Positions 9,294 through 19,715 of a DNA stretch of 64,000 bases are shown one piece after another (position 1 is the first letter of the stretch; every line of letters starts with the position of its first letter). Below the pieces are notes generated by a model. That model was not told where the DNA came from, made no database searches, and worked only from the letters and a program-made list of their open reading frames with translations. A program made the position numbers and the translations under genes. The stretch spans positions 227,906,397 to 227,970,396 of the forward strand of contig NC_071354.1 of assembly GCF_943734655.1 (NCBI RefSeq), read 5' to 3'. The DNA comes from Sabethes cyaneus (lineage: Eukaryota; Arthropoda; Insecta; Diptera; Culicidae).

Positions 9294-12200
9294 CTACAAA
9301 ATATATTTATATTTACAATTCGCTAATGTTAACGGTCCAAAATGATCTATGTGAATAGTATGAAACGGAACGTCTCCTTTTTCAACAATATTTAAAAACC
9401 CATCTTTGTTAAAATTTTTTTTATTAAAAACTATACATTTCAAACAATTTTTGATATAATTGGAAATTTGTTCCTTCATACTAGGAAACCAATAAGAATT
9501 ATTTATTAGTTCGTATACTTTCTCTGTTCCAAAGTGTCCAAAATCATCATGGTATATTTTTAAAATTTGATTAATCATGTTTCTGGGAACAACAAATAGA
9601 AGGTGCTTATTTTTTGCTTTTCTGTAGACAATTCCATTTCTTAATTCAAAATGTTTATCTTCTTGTAGACCTAGTTTAGTTTTAATACAACTTATTTCTT
9701 GATCCTGTAACTGACATGCCATCAGTGCTCTTTCAAAATCATCATTTTCTACTTCTATTGAATAAATAGTCGACATTCGTGATAAAGCATCAACATGTTT
9801 CATATCAGTAGAACTTCTGTGAACTATTTCATAGTTATATTCTGATAAAAATATTTCCCAGCGTGCAATTTTGGCATTTATATCTTTCTTTTTCAATGTT
9901 TCCTTCAAAGCTACACAGTCTGTAACAATTGTAAATTCAATTCCTTGTAGATATATATGAAAGCGTTTTATAGCATTGACAACAGCTAGAGTTTCTAATT
10001 CAAAAGAATGTAATTTAGCTTCACTAGCGTTCGTTCTTTTGCTGAAGTACATGATTGGATGTAATGTTCCATCAGACTGTTGCTGCATTAAAACACCACC
10101 AAATCCTACTGAACTTGCATCTGTATGAAGTTCAGTTTTCGCAAACGGAGAATATATTTTCAAAACTGGTTCCGAAACTAATTTATTACGCAATGTTTCA
10201 AAAGCATTTATTTCCTTTTCTGTTAAACAAAAATCTTTCTTGTCATTTTTAATTATATCATACAACGGTTTAGCAATCAATGAAAAATTTCGAATAAATT
10301 TTCTAAAGTAACTTGTAAGTCCCAAAAATTTGTTTACTTCGTTAATATTTTTTGGTACTGGAAAATGATTCATACATTCTACATGTTTCTCACTAGGGTT
10401 GATTCCATTTGAAGATATCATGTAACCAAGGTATTCGATTTTAGTTTTGAGAAATGAACATTTTTGCAGTTGTAAGTGTAATTGATTGTTCCTTAGTACA
10501 ATGAAAACTTGTTCAAGAACTGTGAAATGTTCTTCAATTGTTCGTATAGCAATCAATATATCATCCATATAAATTTTAATATTACCTTCTTGTATTAATT
10601 CTCGAAAAATGGAATTAATAAAGCGCATAAACGCAGAAGGTGCATTGCATAAACCAAACGGAACACGAGTATATTCGAATTGTCCGAGATGCGTGACAAA
10701 AGCCGTGTATTTTTGAGAATTTTTATCAATATGTAAATGGTGGTATCCACTTTTCAAATCTAATGTAGTAAAATAATTTCTGTCTCTCAAGGAATCCAAA
10801 AGATCTTCAATTAAAGGTATCGGATAACGATCTTTAATTGTAACTTTGTTAAGCTCTCGATAATCAACACACATTCTCCATGTATTGTTGTTTTTCTTCA
10901 CCAAAACAATTCGGCTGGCATACGGAGAACTACTTTCTTTTATAATTCCTTCTTTTAAAAGATTTTCAATCTGCAATTCTACCTCTTTTTTCTGACTGTA
11001 AGATAAGCGACGGGGTGTAAAATTGAATGGTTGTTGATGCGATACTTCTATTTTCATGATATAAATATTATGCGGTTTTCCTTGGATAGGGCCATTACAA
11101 TAAACATTTTCAAAGAGAGATTTAATTTTCGAAATGTCTTTGATATCAATATCATTGTCACCTATATTAAGTTTATCTGACTCAGTTTCCAAAAAGGTAT
11201 CTGTGCTCACCTCTATATTATAAATTTCAGGACAAAAGTCAACTTCGACTGCATTGAAATTCAAAGGTTTTCTGGTAAACTGATTTCGTTTTACTCCAAA
11301 TTGAGCCGATGATCCATCGTATTCCACCACTAAATCATTTCCCTTAATAAAATCAGATCCCAATATGCACATAGGACGCATTGTAGAGTCAGGAACTATC
11401 TTAAACTGTAAAACATAAATAAAATTGTCGATTACAATTTCAGTTTCAAAACATCCTAGAATGGTAATTTTTGACTTATTGAGACCTACATAATCGAAAT
11501 TATTAAAAACAGTAACGTGAAAATTAGATGGAACAAAGGAACTCTCAATTAAACAAATTGGACTACCGGTATCGAAAAGAGTATTGCAACTTTTAAAAAT
11601 GTTTGAAAATCTAACTAAAATATTAAAGTAAACTGTTTCTAAGCTAACCCTACCTTGATAATCTACTCTACCTCTCGAATAATCTTCATTTCCGCATGCT
11701 CCAGTTTGTCCTCCGGGATGGCGTGTGGATTCTTCTGGCTCGACAGCTGACATCATGTTTCTGCTCGAGTTTGAAGTATATCTTACATTCTGTTGATTTT
11801 CACGGTATGGCCGGTTAATAGTTTGTTGATTGCCATTATATCCTGCTTGGCATCTTCTAGCCACATGTCCACTTTCACCACAATTGAAACAGACGATTCT
11901 GCTGACTTGTTCACGAGGTTGCGGGTTTTTCGACGATTTCCAAATCTCATTTTGTTTCATTTTCAATTGACTTTCATAGCGACACAGGGCTGACAGTAGT
12001 TCACCAACAGTTTTATGTCCTGCAGTACTCACAGCAAGTTGTAATTGACGATCAGGAATACCATTTATTATGTACTTCATAATTGCAGTTTCACTTAAGT
12101 CCACTAATCTTGCTTTCGTGATGACATCGTAGGCAAAATTTTCGTAAGATTCGCTTGAAAGTTTGTACCTATTTATCAGGAGACAATGAACATCGGCTTC

Positions 12201-12857
12201 ATCCAATCTGGCTGGAAACGCTTGTCCAATCTTTAATTTGAAGTCGGTCCAATCTTCAATTGCTTCTTCTACTCCTTCAAGCCACAATTTTGGCACTGAT
12301 CCCAGTCGCATTGTGGCATAGTGAAGAACTTCTTTGGATTCCCAATTATAAATTTCTTGCATTCGCTCGATTTTCTGGATCCATTTCGTCGTTGTTATCT
12401 TTGCCGGATCGAACTCAGGAATCAGGCTTCGGACGTCCTCGGGGTGAAGAAAAGCACGTGAAATTCTCCTTCTTGGCTCAAACATTTCAATTGGTCTTTC
12501 TTCAGTTACTGCACCACCAATTCTTCCTGATATACTGGAAGCTCCAGAATTCGTTATTTTATTCGACTTTTCGTATCTTACTGCTCCCACAGTTGCGTCA
12601 ATTTCATAATTAGCTGCTCCTACAACGCCAGTTCCACCTCTGACTGCTCCAACAGTCATACCAGCAGCTGCACCAACGGCCCTGGTTTCCTCACAAAAAC
12701 TGCTTGTAGTTCTAATTCCATGTTGACGACCTTGTTCCGATTCCAAAGCTTCATCAATGGTTGAATGGTTCGACGAATTTTCTGTTGCCAATAATCCTTC
12801 GCTTGTTGAAAAATTTTGCTGCATTATCGACCGTTTTGGGCGCTCACGAAGAATCAT
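9294..12857 (-). CDS. Gag-Pol polyprotein, Ty3/Gypsy, 1187 aa, truncated in integrase
   Basis: One uninterrupted frame encodes Gag fused to Pol. Gag occupies about residues 1-400, with one CCHC knuckle C323-C326-H331-C336. Protease has D429-T-G in the context LFDTGSP. Reverse transcriptase has D700 in TTLDLKSGYHHL, VPFGLCNAPSAF at 732-743 and YMDD at 763-766. RNase H shows HTDAS (D913), E955, D980 and D1023. Integrase has a complete HHCC finger (H1103, H1108, C1138, C1141) and its first catalytic aspartate in HIDHFGPL (D1171). The frame then stops at TAG, 16 residues later. There is no gag-pol frameshift site because both are in one frame. The first ATG lies only 15 nt from the LTR; M12 is an alternative start. 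All catalytic residues up to the stop are intact. Confidence 0.93.
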   Translation of the reverse strand: MILRERPKRSIMQQNFSTSEGLLATENSSNHSTIDEALESEQGRQHGIRTTSSFCEETRAVGAAAGMTVGAVRGGTGVVGAANYEIDATVGAVRYEKSNKITNSGASSISGRIGGAVTEERPIEMFEPRRRISRAFLHPEDVRSLIPEFDPAKITTTKWIQKIERMQEIYNWESKEVLHYATMRLGSVPKLWLEGVEEAIEDWTDFKLKIGQAFPARLDEADVHCLLINRYKLSSESYENFAYDVITKARLVDLSETAIMKYIINGIPDRQLQLAVSTAGHKTVGELLSALCRYESQLKMKQNEIWKSSKNPQPREQVSRIVCFNCGESGHVARRCQAGYNGNQQTINRPYRENQQNVRYTSNSSRNMMSAVEPEESTRHPGGQTGACGNEDYSRGRVDYQGRVSLETVYFNILVRFSNIFKSCNTLFDTGSPICLIESSFVPSNFHVTVFNNFDYVGLNKSKITILGCFETEIVIDNFIYVLQFKIVPDSTMRPMCILGSDFIKGNDLVVEYDGSSAQFGVKRNQFTRKPLNFNAVEVDFCPEIYNIEVSTDTFLETESDKLNIGDNDIDIKDISKIKSLFENVYCNGPIQGKPHNIYIMKIEVSHQQPFNFTPRRLSYSQKKEVELQIENLLKEGIIKESSSPYASRIVLVKKNNNTWRMCVDYRELNKVTIKDRYPIPLIEDLLDSLRDRNYFTTLDLKSGYHHLHIDKNSQKYTAFVTHLGQFEYTRVPFGLCNAPSAFMRFINSIFRELIQEGNIKIYMDDILIAIRTIEEHFTVLEQVFIVLRNNQLHLQLQKCSFLKTKIEYLGYMISSNGINPSEKHVECMNHFPVPKNINEVNKFLGLTSYFRKFIRNFSLIAKPLYDIIKNDKKDFCLTEKEINAFETLRNKLVSEPVLKIYSPFAKTELHTDASSVGFGGVLMQQQSDGTLHPIMYFSKRTNASEAKLHSFELETLAVVNAIKRFHIYLQGIEFTIVTDCVALKETLKKKDINAKIARWEIFLSEYNYEIVHRSSTDMKHVDALSRMSTIYSIEVENDDFERALMACQLQDQEISCIKTKLGLQEDKHFELRNGIVYRKAKNKHLLFVVPRNMINQILKIYHDDFGHFGTEKVYELINNSYWFPSMKEQISNYIKNCLKCIVFNKKNFNKDGFLNIVEKGDVPFHTIHIDHFGPLTLANCKYKYIL

Positions 12858-12868
12858 CCCACTTCTGA
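12856..12868 (-). promoter_or_regulatory. Primer-binding site, tRNA-Leu-like
   Basis: Read on the minus strand, TCAGAAGTGGGAT begins 4 nt inside the LTR edge. It matches the complement of the acceptor/T-arm region of animal tRNA-Leu (3' end ...ATCCCACTTCTGA), recalled from general knowledge. It is offset from the tRNA 3' terminus rather than starting with TGG. The first ATG of the gag-pol frame (12857-12855) overlaps it. Confidence 0.5.
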
Positions 12869-12872
12869 AAAT

Positions 12873-13015
12873 TGAAGGCGAATATCCAAATTCTGGGAAA
12901 TTACTAAAATCAGTGTTTATTCGTGCGCTTCTGGAAGGCTAATAATCCGTTTTACAATCGATGTCACCTTTTTTATATTCTTGTATTCTATGCTATGTCT
13001 ACTATTTCTCCTACA
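12873..13015 (-). repeat. 5' LTR of the Ty3/Gypsy element
   Basis: The LTR is 143 bp with TG and CA termini. It is identical to 8338-8480 except T for C at about position 126 of the plus-strand copy (TATGTCTAC versus TATGCCTAC). Confidence 0.95.
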
Positions 13016-14095
13016 AATATATGGTAAAAAACATGGGAATTATAAGTCGACCAACAATTGAGTATATCTTTCGTTTTGTAAACTTATCCACGGTGCCTAA
13101 TTCTGCGCACTCTCTTGCCCATGTTCCTAATTCTGCGCATGTTTGTTCCTAATTCTGCGCACCTAAAAAGTAACAATAAACATTCATACCATGTAGTTTA
13201 TGTCTTTATACGCTGAAAGCACATCAAAAATCCGACATTAGCCATTACCATGATTAAATCCATTATCTGGCCTTCTTGTGCTGTCCAGGTGGCACAGGAA
13301 CATTATTATCATTTGGATTGGCTTATTTTAAATATTTTATTGTCGATAACGTGAAGGGCGAGTTCATTCGGGTTTTCTGTATACTGAACATTATACTTTA
13401 GACTAATATTAACAATTGTGTTTTCATATAGAAACCACTTCCCCACTCCCTGACAGTTCAATGAAGTTCGACTGTCAAAAAAAATCAGAAGACATGGTTC
13501 CATGAATTGGCGTTCGTAGGTTCGGACCCCGAGCCGTAACACAGGATTCTAATCAATGCAAGTTAAAGGTTCTACTTGAATTTCTATGCCTCTATACCTC
13601 AGCCATTTGGGAGAAGTTGCGTATTTTTTCGCGATTTCTTCATAGGATACATTACTGCGCAGAATTTGGAACATGAATAAAATATCTGTGCTTAAATCTG
13701 CGCACTACTGCATCGCATTTTTCCAACGAAAACAAGGCATGCAATCACTCTTTTTGCCTAAAACATGACTAAAACTAATTATTCTTTCTAATTATGCTGG
13801 GTAATTTGATCATTGCAAAGAATTTCGATCATAATTTTGTTAATTTTCTAGAAGGACAGTTTTAGCGTTGGCGCTAACGACGTTGTTTTCTGACATATAA
13901 AATACTTTCAGTTCCACTTTAATTTATTTCGCTGTCAAATATTATGGCCCTTTTGTGAATAATGGCGTAATATTCAACAGAGATTTATAAAAAAATAATA
14001 CAATGGCCATAGTTATGCACAATGTTGAAAAATACATATATAAAGAAAAATGCGCAGAATTAGGAGCTGCGCAGAATATGGTACGTTCACGGTAC

Positions 14096-14676
14096 AAGTA
14101 AGCACGTTTCGAAAGCCCAATCCCAGGAAAAACTATACAGTGTACTGCGAGTGCGACAAAATGTCGGTGGCAACCATTTTGGACGCTAACTTTGAACAAT
14201 GGTGAGGACTGGTGCTTTTATAATCGCCCCGACACCTAAAACGTTAAACCCTTTTTCGACTGTGCAAAGTCGATCGCGAAGTTATGTGCACGATTACACT
14301 CCCGGACCCGAAACGCTAGGCCATACGTTACACAGCCGAGTTGCCACCCTCGATACGGCTTGCCAATGCCGTCAGTGCCCGTGCCTGCTATCCGTGCCAG
14401 TGCCCTTCGTCAGACCCAGTCAGTTCCTGCCGTCGAAGTTCCTGTTCCGTTCCAGTCGTCAAGATCCTCGGTTCCTGTATGTCGACCACCGTTCGTCCCG
14501 GCCGCAACGAGACCGTAAAAGTGATTGAAATAAACAAAATTATACCAAGTAAGCGACATTTGCCTTTCCCACCATCAATAGTAATAAAATAAAAATGTAT
14601 GGTCTGCCTAATTTAGCTGTTTTGTGTGTCATCAAAATTACATGAAAGTCCTTTAGGTTAGCTTGTCCACTAGTTA
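14096..14676. other. No recognisable gene
   Basis: C-rich frames at 14199-14592 overlap each other without a family signature. AATAAA occurs at about 14530 in TGAAATAAAC. This block was contiguous with 7693-8212 before the transposon inserted. Together they could be an old LTR with a TATA box and poly(A) signal, but ends were not found. Confidence 0.35.
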
Positions 14677-14801
14677 GGGTAACCAACCTATTTTGGACCC
14701 CATCAGCAGCTGTACATAATTTGGACACTTACAGCAAAATCAAATGGAAGTGTCCAAATTATGTACAGCTGTTGAGGGGGTCCAAAATACGTTGGTTACC
14801 C
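14677..14801. mobile_element. Hairpin MITE with TA target duplication
   Basis: The 125-bp unit is almost entirely two inverted arms. It begins GGGTAACCAACCTATTTTGG and ends GTTGGTTACCC. CATAATTTGGACAC and GTGTCCAAATTATG face each other across a 22-bp centre. TA flanks both ends (14675-14676 and 14802-14803), the mark of Tc1/mariner-type insertion. Confidence 0.85.
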
Positions 14802-14974
14802 TATCGTTTGAAAGTTTGCATCGCACACGCTCAGTGACCCAGACACAAGATAGGATAGGAAAGAAATGCCCCCGAAATAGCTCCAGGAGACCCCAAGAAA
14901 TACCCCCAACAAGTCCCATACGTAACAATATTTCAATCATTTTGGTGCTTTATTTTTATTTTTCGTATCAGTTA

Positions 14975-15401
14975 GGCCATTACAAATATTTAAAAAAGTT
15001 TTTGTCCCTTCGGTGCCACTGAAGGGGGAGGCGAAAAAAAACAAAGAGAATTTTTTAATCGAGCAAAAAAATGGATTATGGGCATTTTACTTAAAGATTA
15101 AACGTGAAAACCAAATCTAATCTTGCTTTTAATAAATACGTTGTTATTTTTCATGCAAAAATCTAGGAACAAAAAGACAAAAACGAAAGAAATTTTTTTG
15201 GCCGAGTTTCGGAAATTCCACTGTTTGAACTTCCATTTCTATTTCGTGCTAGAAGCGTCAACTCAACTCGTACACTCATTTATTTTATATAAAAAATTAA
15301 CTCATATCTTACAAATTATTTTTTTGCCCCCCGATTTTTCAAGCCAATTTCCAAGGGGGGGGGGGGGGTGACGAAAACTTTGAAAATGATTTGCAATGGC
15401 C
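14975..15401. mobile_element. MITE, PIF/Harbinger-like
   Basis: The ends are GGCCATTACAAATATTT and, reversed, GGCCATTGCAAATCATT, with about 40 bp of related arms that end in AAGTTTT(T/C)GTC. TTA flanks both sides (14972-14974 and 15402-15404). The 3-bp TWA duplication and GGCC ends fit the PIF/Harbinger type. The interior is AT-rich and non-coding, with a run of 14 G at 15355-15368. Confidence 0.65.
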
Positions 15402-15404
15402 TTA

Positions 15405-18104
15405 TCATTGATGTGTTTTTTTTGTTATTTTTGAATCATTCTTCTATTATTGTTGTATCATGTTAGCGCTTTTGTATCATTTTCGTATCCTTTAGTTCAT
15501 TTTTAGTCATTTTTTTTGTTCCTTGCTGGGATCCTTGGTGTGTCTTTTTGGGTAGTCAATTTTTAGTTATTATTTTTGGCTGGCCTTGATAAAGCTACGG
15601 GCTAATGTGGAGATCTTGTAAACGAAATTTTTTTGTATTCGCCATTTCGGCAGAGGATCATTAGTGGTTTGAACTTGGTTTTGTACGTTTGGGTAGCTTA
15701 GTCTGGTACATTTCCACTTAAAAAGCATTCATGGTTGTTTACTTGAATAAAAACTGATTGTTATTGTCACTTCTTTCAAACATTTTCTGTTTCTATATAA
15801 GAATCAATTATTTTTTCGCATCGTAATTTATGTCCGACCAATCAGCTTCAGTAGAGCTCACGGGCGGAAATCCTTCGGGAAATGAGTTCCAATAGATTCC
15901 ACTGATACCACTCAGTGTTTTTCAAGCTTGCTATGTATACAATCACACCAACCCACGTGGGTTCGGCGGTTGGTGAGTTCCATTCGTGCCTCGCTTCGGC
16001 ATGCGGTACTCATCGTCCAGCGTCCATCCTTTCGAAGCTTTTCGAAGGATACATGAATGTCAATGTCGTTCTGTGCTTTTTCCTGCTAGTCTTCTGTTGA
16101 CCGTCGTGGAAATTTGTTCGCTCCAGTAGAAAAAAAAACAGTGCACTCGATTGCAAAGTTGTACGCGTGCTCCTTAGTTCCTCCAACCATTGCTGGTGTA
16201 TAGAGCAATTCAGCTGATACAAAACAAGGAAAGCAAAGGAAAAAAACGAGCAGTGCTTCTTTTGCGCCGTGCGCTTCTTCCGCTGAGGCACCGTGGAAGG
16301 GTTTTTTCCACAGCAAAGTGGGAGGAAGTGATAACGTTAAGTGTAAAAAATAGGAAAAATAGTGTGCCAGCTTTCACAAGTGCTGCGGCAACTATTAATA
16401 GGATTACCATCTCGATCACTCCGTGGAGAAAAAGCTGTACTGCGTCTGCGAAATAAAGAAATAATAAATTTCCACATTCTCGCTCCGGTAAATCGGATCA
16501 ATCGATCCGAACGGGAATCGGATCCGGCTGGAGACTGCCAGCTGTCCGGAGCAAGGTATTTTCCTGGTTAAAGTTTCCGCCCGCTCGCTCGTCGAGGAGT
16601 GGTTGGCGCGGATGCTTGAATAAATAAATTCTGCTCGATGATTTTCCGACTTTCGTTCCGCTTGCGGCACAAAAGGCTTGAACAAGTTATAATGGTGTCA
16701 TGTATTTACTGATCTGTGATTTTTCATCTGTGTCACTTAAATTAGCCGCATCTATATTTTTTCTGTATTCAGCATAAGCAAACAAAGTTAGTAAGTTGCT
16801 GAATTTTATTATGAAACGTGATTTGCTAAACTTTTTACAGAACCAATAAAAAACTTTCCAGAACCCCAACAATAAACTTTGCTTCTTAGTAACGTGTTAA
16901 TGGCGTTGAAAGTTTTAGACATTTTAAGCTAGGTACTTACCCCGTCAAGAGCTTGGTTAATAGAGCAATTTTAAAGGTCAATCCGTTTTTTTGTTCTGTT
17001 TGTACTTCCACTCGACCTTTGCTGCGAAGCAAGCATCGTGCTTCATTAGACCGAGCAGGGAGCGGTTGTGAAACTTTATCAACCTTTCCCATCATTGAAG
17101 ATACACACAAAAATTACGCCCAATTTCGCGGAAGGGGAAACGCCGAACGCTAGCTAGCCGAACGTTTTCAACACTTCAACGGATGTACCCCGCACAGAAG
17201 GTGCTTGAATAGCTAAAAACATGCCGGACGAAAGGAAAATCGATGCCTATGGTAATTATTTTGTCGGTTGGTTTCCCTTTCGTAACTGAGGATGTCTAAT
17301 TTATTATACTTTTTAATTTCGGTCTGTTGACGCAAATCAAAACAGTAGTGGTTTGTAATCTAAACTTGAATGCTAGGAAACGGAAGTTGATGGGATTGTT
17401 TATAAGTGTAGTGGACTCGAATCAACTCGGGACAGAATTTTGTGAAGCTTATGAATTTGATACAACTTTTAGTAAAAAGATACACAATTTTTGATATCTA
17501 ATACAAAATATTAGCTTAGACCTGAATCAATTCTTGGTTAATTTTTGGTTACAAAATCCAGTTTTAAACTAAAATTGTTTGGCGATTCTTAACTTATCGA
17601 TAAACTTAATTGGATTTTTTCAAAGTTTAAAAGAAACTTTTTATATCAAAGCAATTAAATTAAAGTTGCTCATATCTCTAGTTTTGAATCCGAAAATTCA
17701 TTTCACATCTCTATTTCGCAAGGTTGAAACTTATACGGACTATGTACTATTCATGAATTACGTTAAGATAGATATAATTCACCGTATTTATATTACTTTA
17801 ATTTAATTTACTTTTGTTTCGATAGTCTGCTCTAGATGCTGCACAAACCGGTTCTCTATTGAAAATATTTTTCGCTTCTCCTGACTACATGTCCAGCCCA
17901 ATGCGGCATTCTACGCAGTGTTATTTTTACTATTTAAGCATTCATGCCACTACAATATGAGTTTATCGCAGAATTTTCCGCTCAAAAATACCGAGTACTG
18001 GTTCATCTACCTCCTTCAGGAGCCGTACTTCTTATCCGTAAAGGGTCACGTTCTTTGCCAACTACTTTTTTTGGCAATGTTGATGAGCAGTGAGATTGGC
18101 TAAT
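15405..18104. other. Mostly unassigned non-coding DNA
   Basis: 15405-15545 is a degenerate T-rich array (TTTTGTATCATT-like units), the reverse complement of the A-rich arrays at 30-32 kb. 15900-16570 is GC-richer and contains phrases common in insect 5' untranslated exons, but no convincing splice site or coding frame. The rest is AT-rich with no feature that I can support. Confidence 0.4.
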
Positions 18105-18450
18105 TTAAAAGGCCAGCTATACGGTCGATCCCGATGATATCAACATCATCTGCAAAACAAGCATTATGTGCGGTCTCGCAATAACATTACTGTCCCTTCT
18201 AAGGTGTGCCCTTCGTACTGGTCCTTCCAAAACCAGATCGAATAAAGCGTTTGAGAGAGCATTCTTTTGCTTTAGTCCGTCCAGCGTCGGTTGAATTAAC
18301 TCATTTTCGCCGAAACACCGCATGTTAACCACTAATTATCTGTCACAGCTCATTTAGCTTGACTCAAGCGTACGCCACCTTGAAACCTACAAATATAAGA
18401 TGAATCTGCAAATTGTACTCCCAGACTGAGAACTTCGCCGATAATCACAA
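18105..18450 (-). pseudogene. LINE reverse transcriptase fragment
   Basis: The minus strand shows TLDGLKQKNALSNALFDLVLEG, matching the LDGLKQGDALSNLLFNIALEG block of LINE reverse transcriptases. After a frameshift comes CFADDVDIIGIDRIAG, the catalytic FADD box. Upstream, near 18400, IFVGFKVAYA corresponds to palm A (FIDFKAAYD), with the catalytic aspartate replaced and a stop following. It is related to, but distinct from, copy C at 4040-6500, whose FADD box is the broken part. Confidence 0.8.
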
Positions 18451-18570
18451 TCTAAACAATTAATAGGCACTTTGTATGCCGAATTGAGCAATCTTATGTC
18501 TCGATAGTTCCTACTATCAATATGGGATAAAAACTACAAGGTATACAGCCCTAAGGGTTGTACGAAAGGG

Positions 18571-19134
18571 TGACGTAGGACTCTATCAGATCAAAGACTA
18601 ATGTAAACTGCATTTCTGACATATGGGGTTCATAAGTACAATGCCTGCAACCTTTGAGACATAGAAATTTCTTTTAAAAATCACTTGTGTGCATCATAAA
18701 GGTTGAAATGGTAATGAATTATCCTCCTACCGCAGGGATAAGTTAGAGGAAATTTGTATTTCATTTGTACGGGAGTCTCCCCTCTTGGAAGAAGAGGCCT
18801 CAGTACACCGTAGAAAATTAATCCTGCCTTCTGAAACACACGCATGCCAAATTTGGTTTCATTTGCTTGAATAGTTCTCGAGTTTTGAGAGAATTTGTGT
18901 TTCATTTGTATAGGAGCCCCCCCTCTTACGCCCCCTTAAAATTGCTCTCTTATCCCCCTAAAAAATTGCTGATCATTTTATCTATCCAACGACATATAAA
19001 TTGTACAGTTTCGTTCAGTAGTTTAGTAGTTATTAGCATTTGAAATCTTTCATTCAAACGTTACACTTCTATTTTCGTTTTCATAAAGTGCTACCCAGTC
19101 CCAGTATAGTAAACAAAGACGTAGTCCTACGTCA
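18571..19134. mobile_element. Candidate MITE with 12-bp inverted ends
   Basis: TGACGTAGGACT at 18571-18582 and AGTCCTACGTCA at 19123-19134 are perfect inverted ends 564 bp apart. The right end is itself a small palindrome, GACGTAGTCCTACGTC (19119-19134), and a third copy of ACGTAGTCCTACGTCA occurs near 51983. Inside lies a monomer of the 143-bp family. No target duplication was found. Confidence 0.4.
18720..18950 (-). repeat. Inverted monomers of the 143-bp repeat family
   Basis: Reverse-complemented, this block reads ...CTCGAGAACTATTCAAGCAAATG...CCAAATTTGGCATG...GAGGGG...CTCC...TACAAATGAAA. This is the same order of motifs as the tandem units at 35050-36640. About one and a half units are present. 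Confidence 0.8.
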
Positions 19135-19715
19135 AAAAAGATCGACCAACTTATGTTGTACAGTACAGTTGCTCGATTTTACTTTTCAAAGTTCGGTCAG
19201 ATACCGTCCTTCCGAACAACCTCACTATTCTTCAGTGCACTAATAGTTTTCTATGGTTCAACCACGCGTCATTGATTTCTGGGATTTTAAAAGCAGTTTT
19301 ATGCTCAACACAACAGATCTGTTCACAAAAATAACCATTTTGTTCTGACATAGGTACGCAAAGAACAAAATGAAAACAGTCGTGAAGTCGTTTTCATAAT
19401 ATTTATTTTGAGCATACAAACTGGTTTTGAAATCCCAGAAATCAACAATGCGTATTTGAACCTTAAACATCCCGCACATCTTGCCTGCCGCTTGCAATTC
19501 TATCCCATTCTGTTCCTGTTATTCGCTGCATTTCCATTTCTTCCCATCAGAGCCGGGCGTTTAGACCGGCAAATCCGTGCGGTCGCACAGAGCCTCGCGC
19601 TTGGTGATGATTTGAGAAAAATGTTCAAAAAATTATAGCTGGACAATTCCTGGGCTGTTCAGATATATTTGCATAATTTTCATTGTTTCCTTTTCTCTTT
19701 TATTCGAATGTATAG
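19135..19715. other. No recognisable gene
   Basis: An imperfect inverted pair is visible around 19270-19445: ATTGATTTCTGGGATTTTAA and GAAATCCCAGAAATCAA, with AGTTTTATGCTCAA/TTGAGCATACAAACT between. It suggests a small foldback element. No coding content was found. Confidence 0.4.

Larger units (their letters stand above)
8338..13015 (-). mobile_element. Ty3/Gypsy LTR retrotransposon, near full-length
   Basis: The element is 4678 bp, transcribed right to left, bounded by two 143-bp LTRs with TG...CA ends and flanked by an AATA duplication (8334-8337 and 13016-13019). The order PR-RT-RNaseH-INT places it in Ty3/Gypsy. It has a single CCHC knuckle, no env frame and unusually short LTRs, which recall mag-like lineages (inference). 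The near identity of the LTRs (142 of 143) indicates a recent insertion. It sits inside the DNA transposon at 8213-14095. A classical polypurine tract is not obvious next to the left LTR; the adjacent minus-strand sequence is AGGATAGCCGAGC. Confidence 0.95.
8213..14095. mobile_element. Non-autonomous DNA transposon split by the Ty3/Gypsy element
   Basis: A 29-bp perfect inverted repeat (GTACCGTGAACGTACCATAT then TCTGCGCAG) lies at 8213-8241 and, reversed, at 14067-14095. Removing the Ty3/Gypsy insertion and one AATA copy leaves an element of about 1.2 kb. The decamer ATTCTGCGCA is repeated in the arms: forward at 8231, 13100, 13130 and 13152, and reversed at 13656, 14051 and 14068, with a one-base variant near 13694. 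The motif therefore points inward from both ends, as subterminal transposase-binding repeats do. The outer bases are GTAC on both sides, so a TA or GTAC target duplication cannot be told apart. No transposase frame is present. The superfamily is not assigned. Confidence 0.75.

Noticed and set aside
12260..12613. Plus-strand frames over the Gag-Pol region (10055-10252, 11793-11993, 12260-12613)
   Set aside because: They are antisense shadows of the retrotransposon coding region.
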